Source of the DNA: Sphingopyxis sp. Root154
Lineage (GTDB): Bacteria > Pseudomonadota > Alphaproteobacteria > Sphingomonadales > Sphingomonadaceae
Assembly: GCF_001427105.1 (NCBI RefSeq)
Contig: NZ_LMGI01000004.1
Location: 62,001-126,000 of the forward strand
DNA length: 64,000 nt
Direction of reading: 5' to 3'
Below, piece by piece: positions 1 through 8,573 of this stretch. The position numbers and the translations under genes are program-made. The notes under the pieces are model-generated. The model did no database searches, had not been told where the DNA came from, and was given only the letters and a program-made list of their open reading frames with translations. Position 1 is the stretch's first letter, and every line of letters starts with the position of its first letter.

Positions 1-1968
1 GGCGTTGCCTACGCGCACGCCGAGGATGATTTTTCGACCTTGCAGGAAGTGCTGGCGATGACGCGCGGCCGGGCGGGGGCGATGCTGGGCGAGGATGGTG
101 CGAAGATCGACTATGCCGAAGCGCTGCTCGGCGTGCGTGCGACCACCGCGCGCGACTGGCCGCGCCTGCCCGCCGATGTGAAGGCGCTGTTCACCGCCTA
201 TGCCGCGGGGCTCAACCATTATGCCGGAAAACATCCCGATGAGGTGCGCCTGTCGGGACTGTTCCCCGCGACCGGCGAGGATGTCGTCGCGGGTTTCGTG
301 CTGCGTTCGCCCTTTTTCTTCGGGCTCGATTCGGTGCTCGGCTCGCTCGTCGAGAACAAGGAGATCGGGCGCGAGGGTGGCCCCGCGCTCGATGCGACGG
401 GCAAGCTGGTGCCGCGCGAACTGACCCCGGTCGGGACCGATCCCGCCGACAATGGATCGAACGGCATGGCGGTCGCGCCCGCGCGCTCGACCGACGGGGC
501 GACGCGGCTCGTGTCGAACTCGCACCAGCCGTGGACGGGCGGCGTCGCCTGGTACGAACTGGTCGTGCATTCGGAGGAGGGCTGGGATTTCGCCGGCGCG
601 AACTTCCCCGGCTCGCCTTACCCCTTCCTCGGGCACAATAAATATCTCGGCTGGACCAACACGGTGAACCGGCCCGATCTGATCGACGTCTACAAGCTGG
701 TGCTCGACGACAGCGGCGAGAAATACCGCTTCGACGGCGCGTGGCGCCCGCTTGAGGAAAAGCGCATCTGGCTGAAGGTCAAGTTCGGCCCGTTCGTGCT
801 GCCAGTCCCGCGCACCATCTATCGCTCGGTCCATGGGCCGGTGGTTAAGAACGCGAAAGGCGCCTTTGCGATCCGCTATGCCGGGATCGATCAGGCAAAT
901 ATGGTCACCCAGTATTATAGGTTGAACAAGGCGAAGAGCTTTGCCGAATGGCGCGCGGCGATGGCGGGGCAGGGCGTGCCCGCGACCAATTTCATCTACG
1001 CCGATGCGAAGGGCAATATCGGGCTTTTCTATAATGCGATGTTCCCCGACCGGCAGCCGGGGTTCAACTGGCGCGGCGTTTTGCCCGGCGACACCTCGGC
1101 GGATTTGTGGACGCAGACGCTGCCGTTCGACCGCGTGCCGACGCTGGTCAACCCGCGCTCGGGTTATGTGATGAACGCGAACAACACGCCGTGGGTCGCG
1201 GCGGGGCCGGGCGACGAACTCGATGCCGCGGCCTTCTCGCCGCTGCTGGGGGTCGAGGACGATATGACCAATCGCGGGGTGCGGCTGATCGAGCTGTTCG
1301 AGGCGTCGGGGCAGATCGACGAGGCGCGGCTGAAGGCGATCAAATATGATACCGCCTATGCAAAGACGGGTTATGCGAAGGCGTGGATGGACCGCATGCT
1401 CGCGCTCGACACCAAGAGCGATCCGGCACTGGCGCAGGCGCAAAAACTGCTGCGTCAATGGGACTGGAACCTCGACGGCAGGGGGAAGGGCGACGCGCTG
1501 GCGCTGATGCTACTTCGCCCCGCGAACGGCAGCCATTACCAGCGCCGCGCCGCGCCCGATCCGCGCACGGTGCTGAAAGAGACGGTCGCGCATCTGCAGG
1601 AGCATTTCGACGGGCTCGATCCGAAGCTCGGGACCGTATTGCGATTACGGCATGGTGAGGGCGCGAACCGCGTCGACCTACCGCTCGATGGCGGCAACGA
1701 TACGGTGCGCGCGTCGACCTTGTGGGACGCCGAACCCGACGGGCGGCTGAAGGTGCGCCACGGCGACAGCTTCATCATGTTCGTGACGTGGGATGCGCAG
1801 GGCCGGGTGCACTCGGAATCGATCCAGCCGTTCGGCGCCGCAACGACGCGGCCCGATAGCCCGCACTATAATGATCAGGCGCCCCTGTTCGTGGCGCACA
1901 AGCTGAAGCCTGTGCTGTTCGATCCCGCGGCGCTGAAGGCGGGCGGGGCGCGCTTCTATCGGCCTTGA
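1..1968 (+). CDS. penicillin acylase family protein (5' end outside window)
   Basis: N-terminal nucleophile hydrolase of the penicillin acylase / acyl-homoserine-lactone acylase family (peptidase S45), which cleaves amide bonds after autocatalytic splitting of a precursor into alpha and beta chains. The reading frame is open from base 1, where GVAYAHAEDD already encodes the family's N-terminal part, so the start lies outside the window. The motif NGSNGMAV places the likely nucleophile serine (start of the beta chain) at codon 457-459; an NSHQPW segment and a GHN...GWTNT segment follow, as expected for the beta chain. Family members are usually periplasmic, but the signal peptide cannot be seen here. 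The substrate (beta-lactam, acyl-homoserine lactone or another acyl amide) cannot be told from sequence. The M16 protease gene follows after about 95 bases. Confidence 0.9.
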   Translation, partial: GVAYAHAEDDFSTLQEVLAMTRGRAGAMLGEDGAKIDYAEALLGVRATTARDWPRLPADVKALFTAYAAGLNHYAGKHPDEVRLSGLFPATGEDVVAGFVLRSPFFFGLDSVLGSLVENKEIGREGGPALDATGKLVPRELTPVGTDPADNGSNGMAVAPARSTDGATRLVSNSHQPWTGGVAWYELVVHSEEGWDFAGANFPGSPYPFLGHNKYLGWTNTVNRPDLIDVYKLVLDDSGEKYRFDGAWRPLEEKRIWLKVKFGPFVLPVPRTIYRSVHGPVVKNAKGAFAIRYAGIDQANMVTQYYRLNKAKSFAEWRAAMAGQGVPATNFIYADAKGNIGLFYNAMFPDRQPGFNWRGVLPGDTSADLWTQTLPFDRVPTLVNPRSGYVMNANNTPWVAAGPGDELDAAAFSPLLGVEDDMTNRGVRLIELFEASGQIDEARLKAIKYDTAYAKTGYAKAWMDRMLALDTKSDPALAQAQKLLRQWDWNLDGRGKGDALALMLLRPANGSHYQRRAAPDPRTVLKETVAHLQEHFDGLDPKLGTVLRLRHGEGANRVDLPLDGGNDTVRASTLWDAEPDGRLKVRHGDSFIMFVTWDAQGRVHSESIQPFGAATTRPDSPHYNDQAPLFVAHKLKPVLFDPAALKAGGARFYRP

Positions 1969-2063
1969 AAGCCGGGATTTGCTGTCCTAAACCGTTGATA
2001 CAGTGCCGTCCGGCGCCCGGTCGCACGCGGGCATAAAGCCTGCGCCCGAACAAGAGGATTTTC

Positions 2064-4943
2064 ATGCCCCGTTTCCATCGCTTCGCGCTCGCTCTGGCGG
2101 TTTCCACCTCGCTCGTCGCCGCGGGCCCCGCGCTCGCCAAGGCGAAGGCCGCCAACCCCGCACCGATCGCCGACCTCGTGAAGGCCGTCGATATTCCGTA
2201 CGAGGCGTTCACGCTCGACAACGGCCTGCGCGTGATCGTGCACGAGGATCGCAAGGCGCCCGTCGTTGCGGTATCGGTGTGGTATCGCGTTGGGTCGAAG
2301 CATGAGCCCAAGGGCAAGACGGGCTTTGCGCATCTGTTCGAACATCTGATGTTCAACGGGTCCGAAAATTCGCCGGGCGATTTCTTCGAACCGCTGCAAC
2401 AGGTCGGCGCGACCGACAGCAACGGGACGACCAACGTCGACCGCACCAATTATTTCGAGACGGTGCCGACGGGCGCGCTCGACCGTGCGCTGTTCCTCGA
2501 AAGCGACCGCATGGGGCATCTGCTCGGCGCGGTGACGCAGGAAAAGCTAGATAACCAGCGCGGCGTCGTCCAGAATGAGAAGCGCCAGGGCGACAACAAC
2601 CCCTATGGCCTGCTGCGTTACGAGATTTTCGAAAATCTCTTTCCGACGGGGCATCCCTATCACCACAGCACGATCGGTTCGATGGGCGACCTCAACTCGG
2701 CGAGCCTCGGCGACGTGAAGAAGTGGTTCACCGACAATTACGGCCCGAACAACGCCGTGCTCGTGCTCGCGGGCGACGTGAACGTCGCCACTGCAAAAGC
2801 CAAGGTGCAGGAATGGTTCGGCGACATTTCGCGCGGCCCCGAAATTGCGGCGCCCAAGACATCGATCCCGACGCTGCCCGCGCCGCTGGCGAAGGAGGTC
2901 AAGGACCTCGTCCCGACGACGCGCATCTATCGCATGTGGGCAATTCCCGGCCTGAACGATCCCGAGGCGGTGCCGTTGCAGATGGCGATGGGCGTGCTCG
3001 GCGGCCTGTCGTCGTCGCGGCTCGACAATGCGCTGGTGCGCAAGGATCCGGTCGCAGTGAGCGTTTCGGCGGCGGCGCAGCCGTTCGAGGATGCCGGTAT
3101 CCTGCTGGTGCAGGCCGACGTAAAGCCGGGCGTCGACCCCAAGCTCGTCGCGTCGCAGCTCGACGCGGAAATCGCGAGCTTCCTTGCCAGCGGGCCGACC
3201 GCGGACGAATTGCAGCGGACCGCGGCGAGCTATCTGGCGGGCACGATCTCCGGGCTCGAATCGGTCGGCGGTTTCGGCGGCAAGGCGGTGACGCTGGCCG
3301 AGGGCGCGCTCTATTCGAACAATCCCGCTTATTACAAGGTCGAGCTCGACCGGATGGCGAAGGCGACCCCCGAGCAGGTCAAGGCGGTTGCCAACAAATG
3401 GCTGTCGCGCCCGGCCTTCTCGCTGACCTATACCCCCGGTGAGCGCACCGAGGGCGGCGAAAATCGCGGCGGCGCGGTGACGGGCGGCAAGGTGACCGCA
3501 CCGGTCCAGCCCGACCGTTACTGGAATGAGGCGCTCGGCGATGTCGGTCCCGATACGGGCGGCACTTCGTCGTTCGCCGACCGTTCGCAGCTGCCGGCGG
3601 TTGCCGACCTCAAGGCGCTCGACTTTCCGGCGATCGAACGCACCAAGCTCAAGAACGGCGTCGAGGTCGTTTTCGCGCGGCGCACGACGGTGCCGACGGT
3701 CAATGTCGCGGTCAGCTTCGACGCGGGCTATGCCGCCGATCCGCACAGCGCGCTCGGCACCCAGTCGCTGATGCTTAGTCTGATGGACGAGGGCACCACG
3801 AGCCTCGATTCGATCGCCTTTGCCGAAGCGAAGGAGCGACTGGGCGCGCAGATCGACGCGACCGCCAATGCCGACGAAACGGTGTTCAGCCTGTTCGCGC
3901 TGAAACCGAACCTCGGCGCCTCGCTGAGCCTGCTCGCCGACTATATCCGCAATCCGGCGTTCGACGCCAAGGAGCTCGATCGTGTGCGTGCGCAGCAGCT
4001 CAACCGGCTGAAGGCCGAGCTCAATAATCCGAACGCGATCGCTTCGCGCATATTGACGCCGGTGCTGTACGGCGCCGATCATCCCTATGGCATCCCGCCG
4101 TCGGGCCTTGGCAATTCGAAATCGGTGGCGGCGGTGACGCGCGATCAGCTTGCGGCGTTTCATTCGGCGTGGATCCGTCCCGACAATGCGCGCGTCTTCG
4201 TCGTCGGCGACACGACGCTTGCCGAAGTGAAGAAGCAGCTCGACGCGACGCTGGGGCAGTGGAAAGCCCCTGCGACCGCGAAGCCGGTCAAGCATTTCGA
4301 GATCGCGATCCCGGCGCCGAAGCCGCGCATCCTGTTGTTCGACCGGCCGAAGTCGCCGCAGTCGGTGATCCTTGCGGGCAAGGTGCTCGACGCCAAGGGC
4401 GGCGACGAACTCGAAGTGCTCCGCTCCGCGAACGATATTTTCGGCGGCAATTTCCTGTCGCGCTTCAACACCAATTTGCGCGAGACCAAGGGCTGGTCCT
4501 ATGGCGTGCGCAGCCGCATTTCGGGTGATCAGGACCGGTTGACCTGGGTCGCCGCGGCGCCGGTGCAGGCCGATCGCACGGGCGATTCGATCAAGGAGTT
4601 GCAGAGCGACCTTAAAAGCTTCCTCGGCGACAAGGGCGTGACGAAGGAAGAACTCGAGCGCACGATCAACGGCAGCGTTCGCGAACTGCCCGGCAGCTTC
4701 GAAACCTCGGGCGACGTGCTCGGCGGAATCCGGCAGATCGTCAAATTCGGCCGTCCCGACAATTATTACGAGACGCTGCCCGCGACCTATGAAGCGATGA
4801 CTGCGGCCGAAATCGACGCGGCGGCGCGCAAGGCGCTCAGCACCGATGGTCTCGTCTATGTCGTCGTCGGCGATGCCGCGGTGGTTAAACCGCAGCTTGA
4901 CGGATTGGGTCTGCCGGTGGAAACGGTGTCCCTCGATAACTAA
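2064..4943 (+). CDS. M16 family zinc metallopeptidase, two-domain, exported
   Basis: Pitrilysin/insulinase-like protease of 959 residues. A signal peptide of about 25 residues (basic start, hydrophobic core, ending near PALAKA) implies a periplasmic location. The inverted zinc motif HLFEH lies at residues 90-94, and the third ligand is probably the Glu of QNEKRQ near residue 172. The second half, from about residue 500, repeats the fold without the zinc motif, the usual arrangement for M16 proteins that carry an active and an inactive half in one chain. The start ATG has GAGGA a few bases upstream. These enzymes degrade peptides and unfolded protein fragments; the exact substrate is unknown. 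Confidence 0.93.
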   Translation: MPRFHRFALALAVSTSLVAAGPALAKAKAANPAPIADLVKAVDIPYEAFTLDNGLRVIVHEDRKAPVVAVSVWYRVGSKHEPKGKTGFAHLFEHLMFNGSENSPGDFFEPLQQVGATDSNGTTNVDRTNYFETVPTGALDRALFLESDRMGHLLGAVTQEKLDNQRGVVQNEKRQGDNNPYGLLRYEIFENLFPTGHPYHHSTIGSMGDLNSASLGDVKKWFTDNYGPNNAVLVLAGDVNVATAKAKVQEWFGDISRGPEIAAPKTSIPTLPAPLAKEVKDLVPTTRIYRMWAIPGLNDPEAVPLQMAMGVLGGLSSSRLDNALVRKDPVAVSVSAAAQPFEDAGILLVQADVKPGVDPKLVASQLDAEIASFLASGPTADELQRTAASYLAGTISGLESVGGFGGKAVTLAEGALYSNNPAYYKVELDRMAKATPEQVKAVANKWLSRPAFSLTYTPGERTEGGENRGGAVTGGKVTAPVQPDRYWNEALGDVGPDTGGTSSFADRSQLPAVADLKALDFPAIERTKLKNGVEVVFARRTTVPTVNVAVSFDAGYAADPHSALGTQSLMLSLMDEGTTSLDSIAFAEAKERLGAQIDATANADETVFSLFALKPNLGASLSLLADYIRNPAFDAKELDRVRAQQLNRLKAELNNPNAIASRILTPVLYGADHPYGIPPSGLGNSKSVAAVTRDQLAAFHSAWIRPDNARVFVVGDTTLAEVKKQLDATLGQWKAPATAKPVKHFEIAIPAPKPRILLFDRPKSPQSVILAGKVLDAKGGDELEVLRSANDIFGGNFLSRFNTNLRETKGWSYGVRSRISGDQDRLTWVAAAPVQADRTGDSIKELQSDLKSFLGDKGVTKEELERTINGSVRELPGSFETSGDVLGGIRQIVKFGRPDNYYETLPATYEAMTAAEIDAAARKALSTDGLVYVVVGDAAVVKPQLDGLGLPVETVSLDN

Positions 4944-4969
4944 CATCAGTTTCAGTAAGGAGAGCCCAT

Positions 4970-5272
4970 ATGTCCCAAGTCGATGGTAGCTATGATTGCG
5001 TAACCAAGTCGCCGATGGGCGATCAGAAGTCGGTTTTCACCGTGAACAGCGACGGCGGCAGCTTCACCGGCCAGAATGCGGGCGCGATGGGCGCGCTCGA
5101 TGTCGAAAATGGCAAGGTCGACGGCAACAAGCTGACCTGGACCATGAACATGAAGGTGCCGATGCCGATGACGCTCGAATGCGAAGCGACGATCGACGGC
5201 GACGCGCTGACCGGCACGATCAAGGCCGGTGCGTTCGGATCGATGGCGATGACCGGCACCCGCCAGGGCTGA
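4970..5272 (+). CDS. small conserved beta-rich protein, function unknown
   Basis: A 100-residue protein with a clear AAGGAG ribosome-binding site just before the ATG. There is no signal peptide or membrane segment. The chain alternates short beta-strand-like stretches with Gly/Asp turns (for example NSDGGSFTG, ENGKVDGNKL and IDGDALTG), which suggests a compact all-beta domain. It lies 26 bases after the M16 protease gene and is closed by a strong terminator, so it may be cotranscribed with it. I do not recognise a named function. Confidence 0.7.
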   Translation: MSQVDGSYDCVTKSPMGDQKSVFTVNSDGGSFTGQNAGAMGALDVENGKVDGNKLTWTMNMKVPMPMTLECEATIDGDALTGTIKAGAFGSMAMTGTRQG

Positions 5273-5293
5273 GTCACGCCTCACGAAAAGCGA

Positions 5294-5334
5294 AGGGCCG
5301 TCCGCTCCTGTGAAGGGAGTGGGCGGCCCTTTTG
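5294..5334 (+). terminator. Rho-independent terminator
   Basis: GGGCCGTCCGCTC and its near-complement GAGTGGGCGGCCC form a GC-rich hairpin followed by TTTT. It closes the M16 / small-protein transcript. Confidence 0.85.
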
Positions 5335-5414
5335 CTTTGCATAGCAATGCCCTTTGGGTTTGCGGCCATTCGGGGACTATCCAAAGCGGCGGCATGGGCG
5401 CATAGGCTGCCGCC

Positions 5415-6659
5415 ATGCACAAGCCGGCCCAATCCCCCCAACGGAGCCTGCCGGGCGACCGTGAAATGGTGGTCATGATGGCGATGGTCATGGCGCTCAA
5501 TGCACTCGCCATCGATTCGATGCTGCCCGCACTGCCCGCGATCGGCGAGGCGCTGGGCGTTACGGTCGCCAACGATCGTCAGCATGTCATCTCGATCTAC
5601 CTGCTCGGTATCGGCTTCGGTTCGCTGCTATACGGCCCGCTGTCGGACCGGTTCGGGCGCAAGGGTGTGCTTGTCCCCGCGCTGTTCGCCTATCTCGCAC
5701 TCTCGATTGGTTGCGGCCTCGCGACCAGCTTCGCGATGCTGCTCGTGCTCCGCTTCATCCACGGACTGGTCAGCGCGGCGCTCGGCGTCATTGTGGTCGC
5801 GGTGATCCGCGACCTGTTCGCGGGCGATGCGATGGCGAAACGGCTGTCGCTGATCTTCCTCGTCTTCATGATCGTGCCGATCATCGCGCCGACGATCGGC
5901 GCCGGGATCGCCGCGGTGGCGGGCTGGCGCGCGATTTTCGTCGTGCTGGCGGTGATGTCGATCGTGATGCTGTTCTGGTTGCGCCGCCTTCCCGAGACGC
6001 TCGACCCCGCCGATGTCCGCCCGCTCGATCTTCGCACGATGATCGCGGGCTGGGCGACGGTGACGCGACATCGCCGTGCCGCAGGCTATATGATCGCCTC
6101 GGGGATGATGCAGGGCGCGCTCTACGGCTATCTCAACAGCAGCGAACAGATCATCGCCGAGGTGTTCGGCGCGCAGGCGATGTTCCCGCTGATCTTCGCG
6201 TGCGTCGCAGTCGGCATCGCGATCGCTAATTTCTCGAACGCCGCGATCGTCGAGCGGTTCGGGGCGCGGCGCGTGTCGCAGGCGGCGGTCTTCGCCTTCA
6301 TGGCGACCTCGATTCTGCAGATCGTCGCGGCGCTGAGCGGCGTCGAGACGCTGTGGATGTTCACCGCGCTGATGATGGCCAACGTCGGCCTCGTCGGCTT
6401 TATCGGCAGCAATTTCGGGTCGATCGCGATGGAGGATTTCGGGCATATGGCGGGCGTCGCGTCGTCGTATCAGAGCTTTGCCAAGACCTTGCTCGCGGCA
6501 ACCGTCGGCGCGACGATCGGGCAGCAATATGACGGCTCGACGCTGCCGCTGGCTTATGCCTTCCTGATCAGCGCGGTGGTCGGCCTGGCTTTGGTCTTCT
6601 GGGCCGAGCGCGGCAAGCTGTTCACGCGGCCGGGAACGGCACCGAAAAGTCCCTATTAG
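5415..6659 (+). CDS. MFS multidrug efflux transporter, Bcr/CflA type
   Basis: A 414-residue polytopic membrane protein with about 12 hydrophobic segments. The N-terminal pattern with IDSMLPALP in the first helix and the loop-2 motif GPLSDRFGRKGV is typical of the DHA1 drug:proton antiporters related to Bcr/CflA. The family expels drugs or small metabolites in exchange for protons at the inner membrane. It stands alone behind a terminator and has no obvious Shine-Dalgarno sequence, so the exact start is a little uncertain. The substrate is unknown. Confidence 0.9.
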   Translation: MHKPAQSPQRSLPGDREMVVMMAMVMALNALAIDSMLPALPAIGEALGVTVANDRQHVISIYLLGIGFGSLLYGPLSDRFGRKGVLVPALFAYLALSIGCGLATSFAMLLVLRFIHGLVSAALGVIVVAVIRDLFAGDAMAKRLSLIFLVFMIVPIIAPTIGAGIAAVAGWRAIFVVLAVMSIVMLFWLRRLPETLDPADVRPLDLRTMIAGWATVTRHRRAAGYMIASGMMQGALYGYLNSSEQIIAEVFGAQAMFPLIFACVAVGIAIANFSNAAIVERFGARRVSQAAVFAFMATSILQIVAALSGVETLWMFTALMMANVGLVGFIGSNFGSIAMEDFGHMAGVASSYQSFAKTLLAATVGATIGQQYDGSTLPLAYAFLISAVVGLALVFWAERGKLFTRPGTAPKSPY

Positions 6660-6718
6660 CGGCCCTGTCGGCTTGAAGCCGGTGAACGTCTGCTTTGAGG
6701 TGGGAAGCTGTCCCTTTG

Positions 6719-6801
6719 TGCACCCCGGCGAAAGCCGGGGCCAGTGCGGACATATGCTAGGTTTGCGTCAGGCTTCTGGACCCCGACTTTCGCCGGGGCA
6801 C
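6719..6801. repeat. intergenic palindromic repeat
   Basis: Two arms built on CCCCGGCGAAAGCCGGGG and the partly matching CCCCGACTTTCGCCGGGG face each other about 30 bases apart, between the convergent MFS and permease genes. The arms are individually near-palindromic as well. Elements of this type (CCCCGGC-GAAA-GCCGGGG) are scattered between genes in sphingomonads. The rest of the 6660-6866 gap shows no gene. Confidence 0.7.
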
Positions 6802-6866
6802 ATCTCTCTATCGGCAGCAACCGGTCGGTAGCGGCTGAGATCCCATTTCGATGCGCTTGATACAAA

Positions 6867-6892
6867 GAAAGGGGGCCGAAGCCCCCTTTCCC
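6867..6892 (-). terminator. Rho-independent terminator of the APC permease gene
   Basis: On the minus strand GGGGGC and GCCCCC pair around a TTCG tetraloop and are followed by TTTCTTT. It lies 18 bases past the permease stop codon. Confidence 0.88.
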
Positions 6893-6910
6893 TTGGTATC
6901 ATTCGATCCG

Positions 6911-8449
6911 TCAGTTGAACGACGGTGCCGGCGGGACCGGCGGCGGCGGTGCGTCGGCGTCGTCCTCGTGCACCTCGATATGTCCCTGACCTACATGGCT
7001 GCGCGAGCGGCTGTAGGCGAAGTAGACGACGAGGCCGATGGCGGCCCAGATCAGGAAGAGGTTGATGCTCTTCTGGTCGAGATTGAAGAAGAGATACAGA
7101 CAGCCCGCGATCGCGATCGGCGCCGTGAGGTAGATAAGCGGCGTCTTGAACGGACGATGACGGCCGGGATCGGTCTTGCGGATCACCATCACCGCGATCG
7201 ACACCGCGGCGAAGGCGAAGAGCGTGCCCGAGTTCGAGATGTTCGCCAGCTGCCCGACTGGGAAGAAGGCGGCGAACAGCGCAACCGCGATGCCCGTGAT
7301 GATCGTGATCACGTGCGGCGTGTTGAACTTCGGGTGGATCTTCGAAAAGGCTTGCGGCAGCAGGCCGTCGCGGCTCATCACGAAGAAGATGCGGGTCTGG
7401 CCGAACATCATCATCAGGATGACCGACGGCAACGCGAGACCGGCGGCAAGACCGATCAAATTGCCGACCTGCGGCCAGCCGATTTCACGCAGCGTCCATG
7501 CCAGCGCTTCCTTCGAGCAGACCACCGCCTGATCTCCGATCGCGCCGCACGCGGCGGCGAGTTCGCGACTGCCGGGTTCGAGCGCATGGGCGCCTGCCGC
7601 ATCGATCCCCACCGGCTGCGCGCCGACCGAACCGATCACGCCCGCGGCGACGAGCAGGTAGAAGATGGTACAGATCGCGAGGCTGCCGATCAGGCCGATC
7701 GGCATGTTGCGCTGCGGATTCTTGGTTTCTTCGGCCGCCGTCGAAACCGCGTCGAAGCCGACATAAGCGAAGAAGATCGACGCCGCGGCGGCGCCGATAC
7801 CGCCGAAGCCGAGCGGGGCGAAGGGTTCGAAATTCTCCATGTTCATCACGGGAACCGCGAGAACGACGAACAGCGTCAGCGCCGCAACTTTGATGACCAC
7901 GAGGAACGCATTGACCGTCGCCGATTCGCGGGTGCCGATGACCAGAAGCATGGTGACGAGGCCGGCGATGAACATCGCGGGCAGGTTGATCATGCCACCG
8001 TCATATGGCCCAAGCACCAAGGTAGAAGGTATATCTATGGCGAAGGCATTTTCGATCAGCCCGACAACATAGCCCGACCAGCCGACCGAAACGGCGCCCG
8101 CGGCGACCGCATATTCGAGGATCAGCGCCCAGCCGACCATCCACGCGATCAGCTCGCCCATCACGGCGTAGCTATAGGTGTAGGCCGAGCCCGATACCGG
8201 GACCATCGAGGCCATTTCGGCGTAGCAGAGCGCGGCAAAGGCGCAGACGAAGCCGGCGATGATGAAGCTGATCATCATGCCCGGACCCGCCTTTTGCGCG
8301 GCTTCGGCGGTCAGCACGAAAATCCCGGTCCCGATCACGGCGCCGATCCCCAGCATCGTTAGCTGGAAGGCGCCGAGCGTGCGCGTAAGCGACTTTTTTT
8401 CCGCTGTCGCCAAAATGGCATCCAACGGCTTTACGCGGTCAAATAGCAT
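6911..8449 (-). CDS. APC family amino acid permease (cationic amino acid transporter type)
   Basis: Polytopic inner-membrane amino acid/proton symporter of the APC superfamily, about 512 residues. The first helix carries GIGAVIGTGIFVLT, the unwound substrate-binding segment of the family, and 12 to 14 hydrophobic segments follow; the C-terminus is Pro-rich and cytoplasmic. The frame is open to 8455, but AAGGGG directly touches that ATG; the second ATG at 8449 has correct spacing of 6 bases and is the better start. It shares its domain plan with the permease at 55347-56780. Which amino acid it carries is not evident. Confidence 0.92.
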   Translation of the reverse strand: MLFDRVKPLDAILATAEKKSLTRTLGAFQLTMLGIGAVIGTGIFVLTAEAAQKAGPGMMISFIIAGFVCAFAALCYAEMASMVPVSGSAYTYSYAVMGELIAWMVGWALILEYAVAAGAVSVGWSGYVVGLIENAFAIDIPSTLVLGPYDGGMINLPAMFIAGLVTMLLVIGTRESATVNAFLVVIKVAALTLFVVLAVPVMNMENFEPFAPLGFGGIGAAAASIFFAYVGFDAVSTAAEETKNPQRNMPIGLIGSLAICTIFYLLVAAGVIGSVGAQPVGIDAAGAHALEPGSRELAAACGAIGDQAVVCSKEALAWTLREIGWPQVGNLIGLAAGLALPSVILMMMFGQTRIFFVMSRDGLLPQAFSKIHPKFNTPHVITIITGIAVALFAAFFPVGQLANISNSGTLFAFAAVSIAVMVIRKTDPGRHRPFKTPLIYLTAPIAIAGCLYLFFNLDQKSINLFLIWAAIGLVVYFAYSRSRSHVGQGHIEVHEDDADAPPPPVPPAPSFN

Positions 8450-8573
8450 AATCATCCCCTTGGGAGCGGCTGAACTGCCGCCCGTCTCATGGCGGGGCAG
8501 ACTAGCCGCTCCGCGCGTCAGCGCAACTTAATTTCATGAGGCCAGCGCTGCATTTAATGGGGACCAGCGCCGC

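Noticed and set aside
2547-4946. A 799-codon frame on the minus strand opposite the M16 protease gene
   Set aside because: Same shadow effect; no signal, no domain, no ribosome-binding site, whereas the plus-strand frame has a clear zinc motif.
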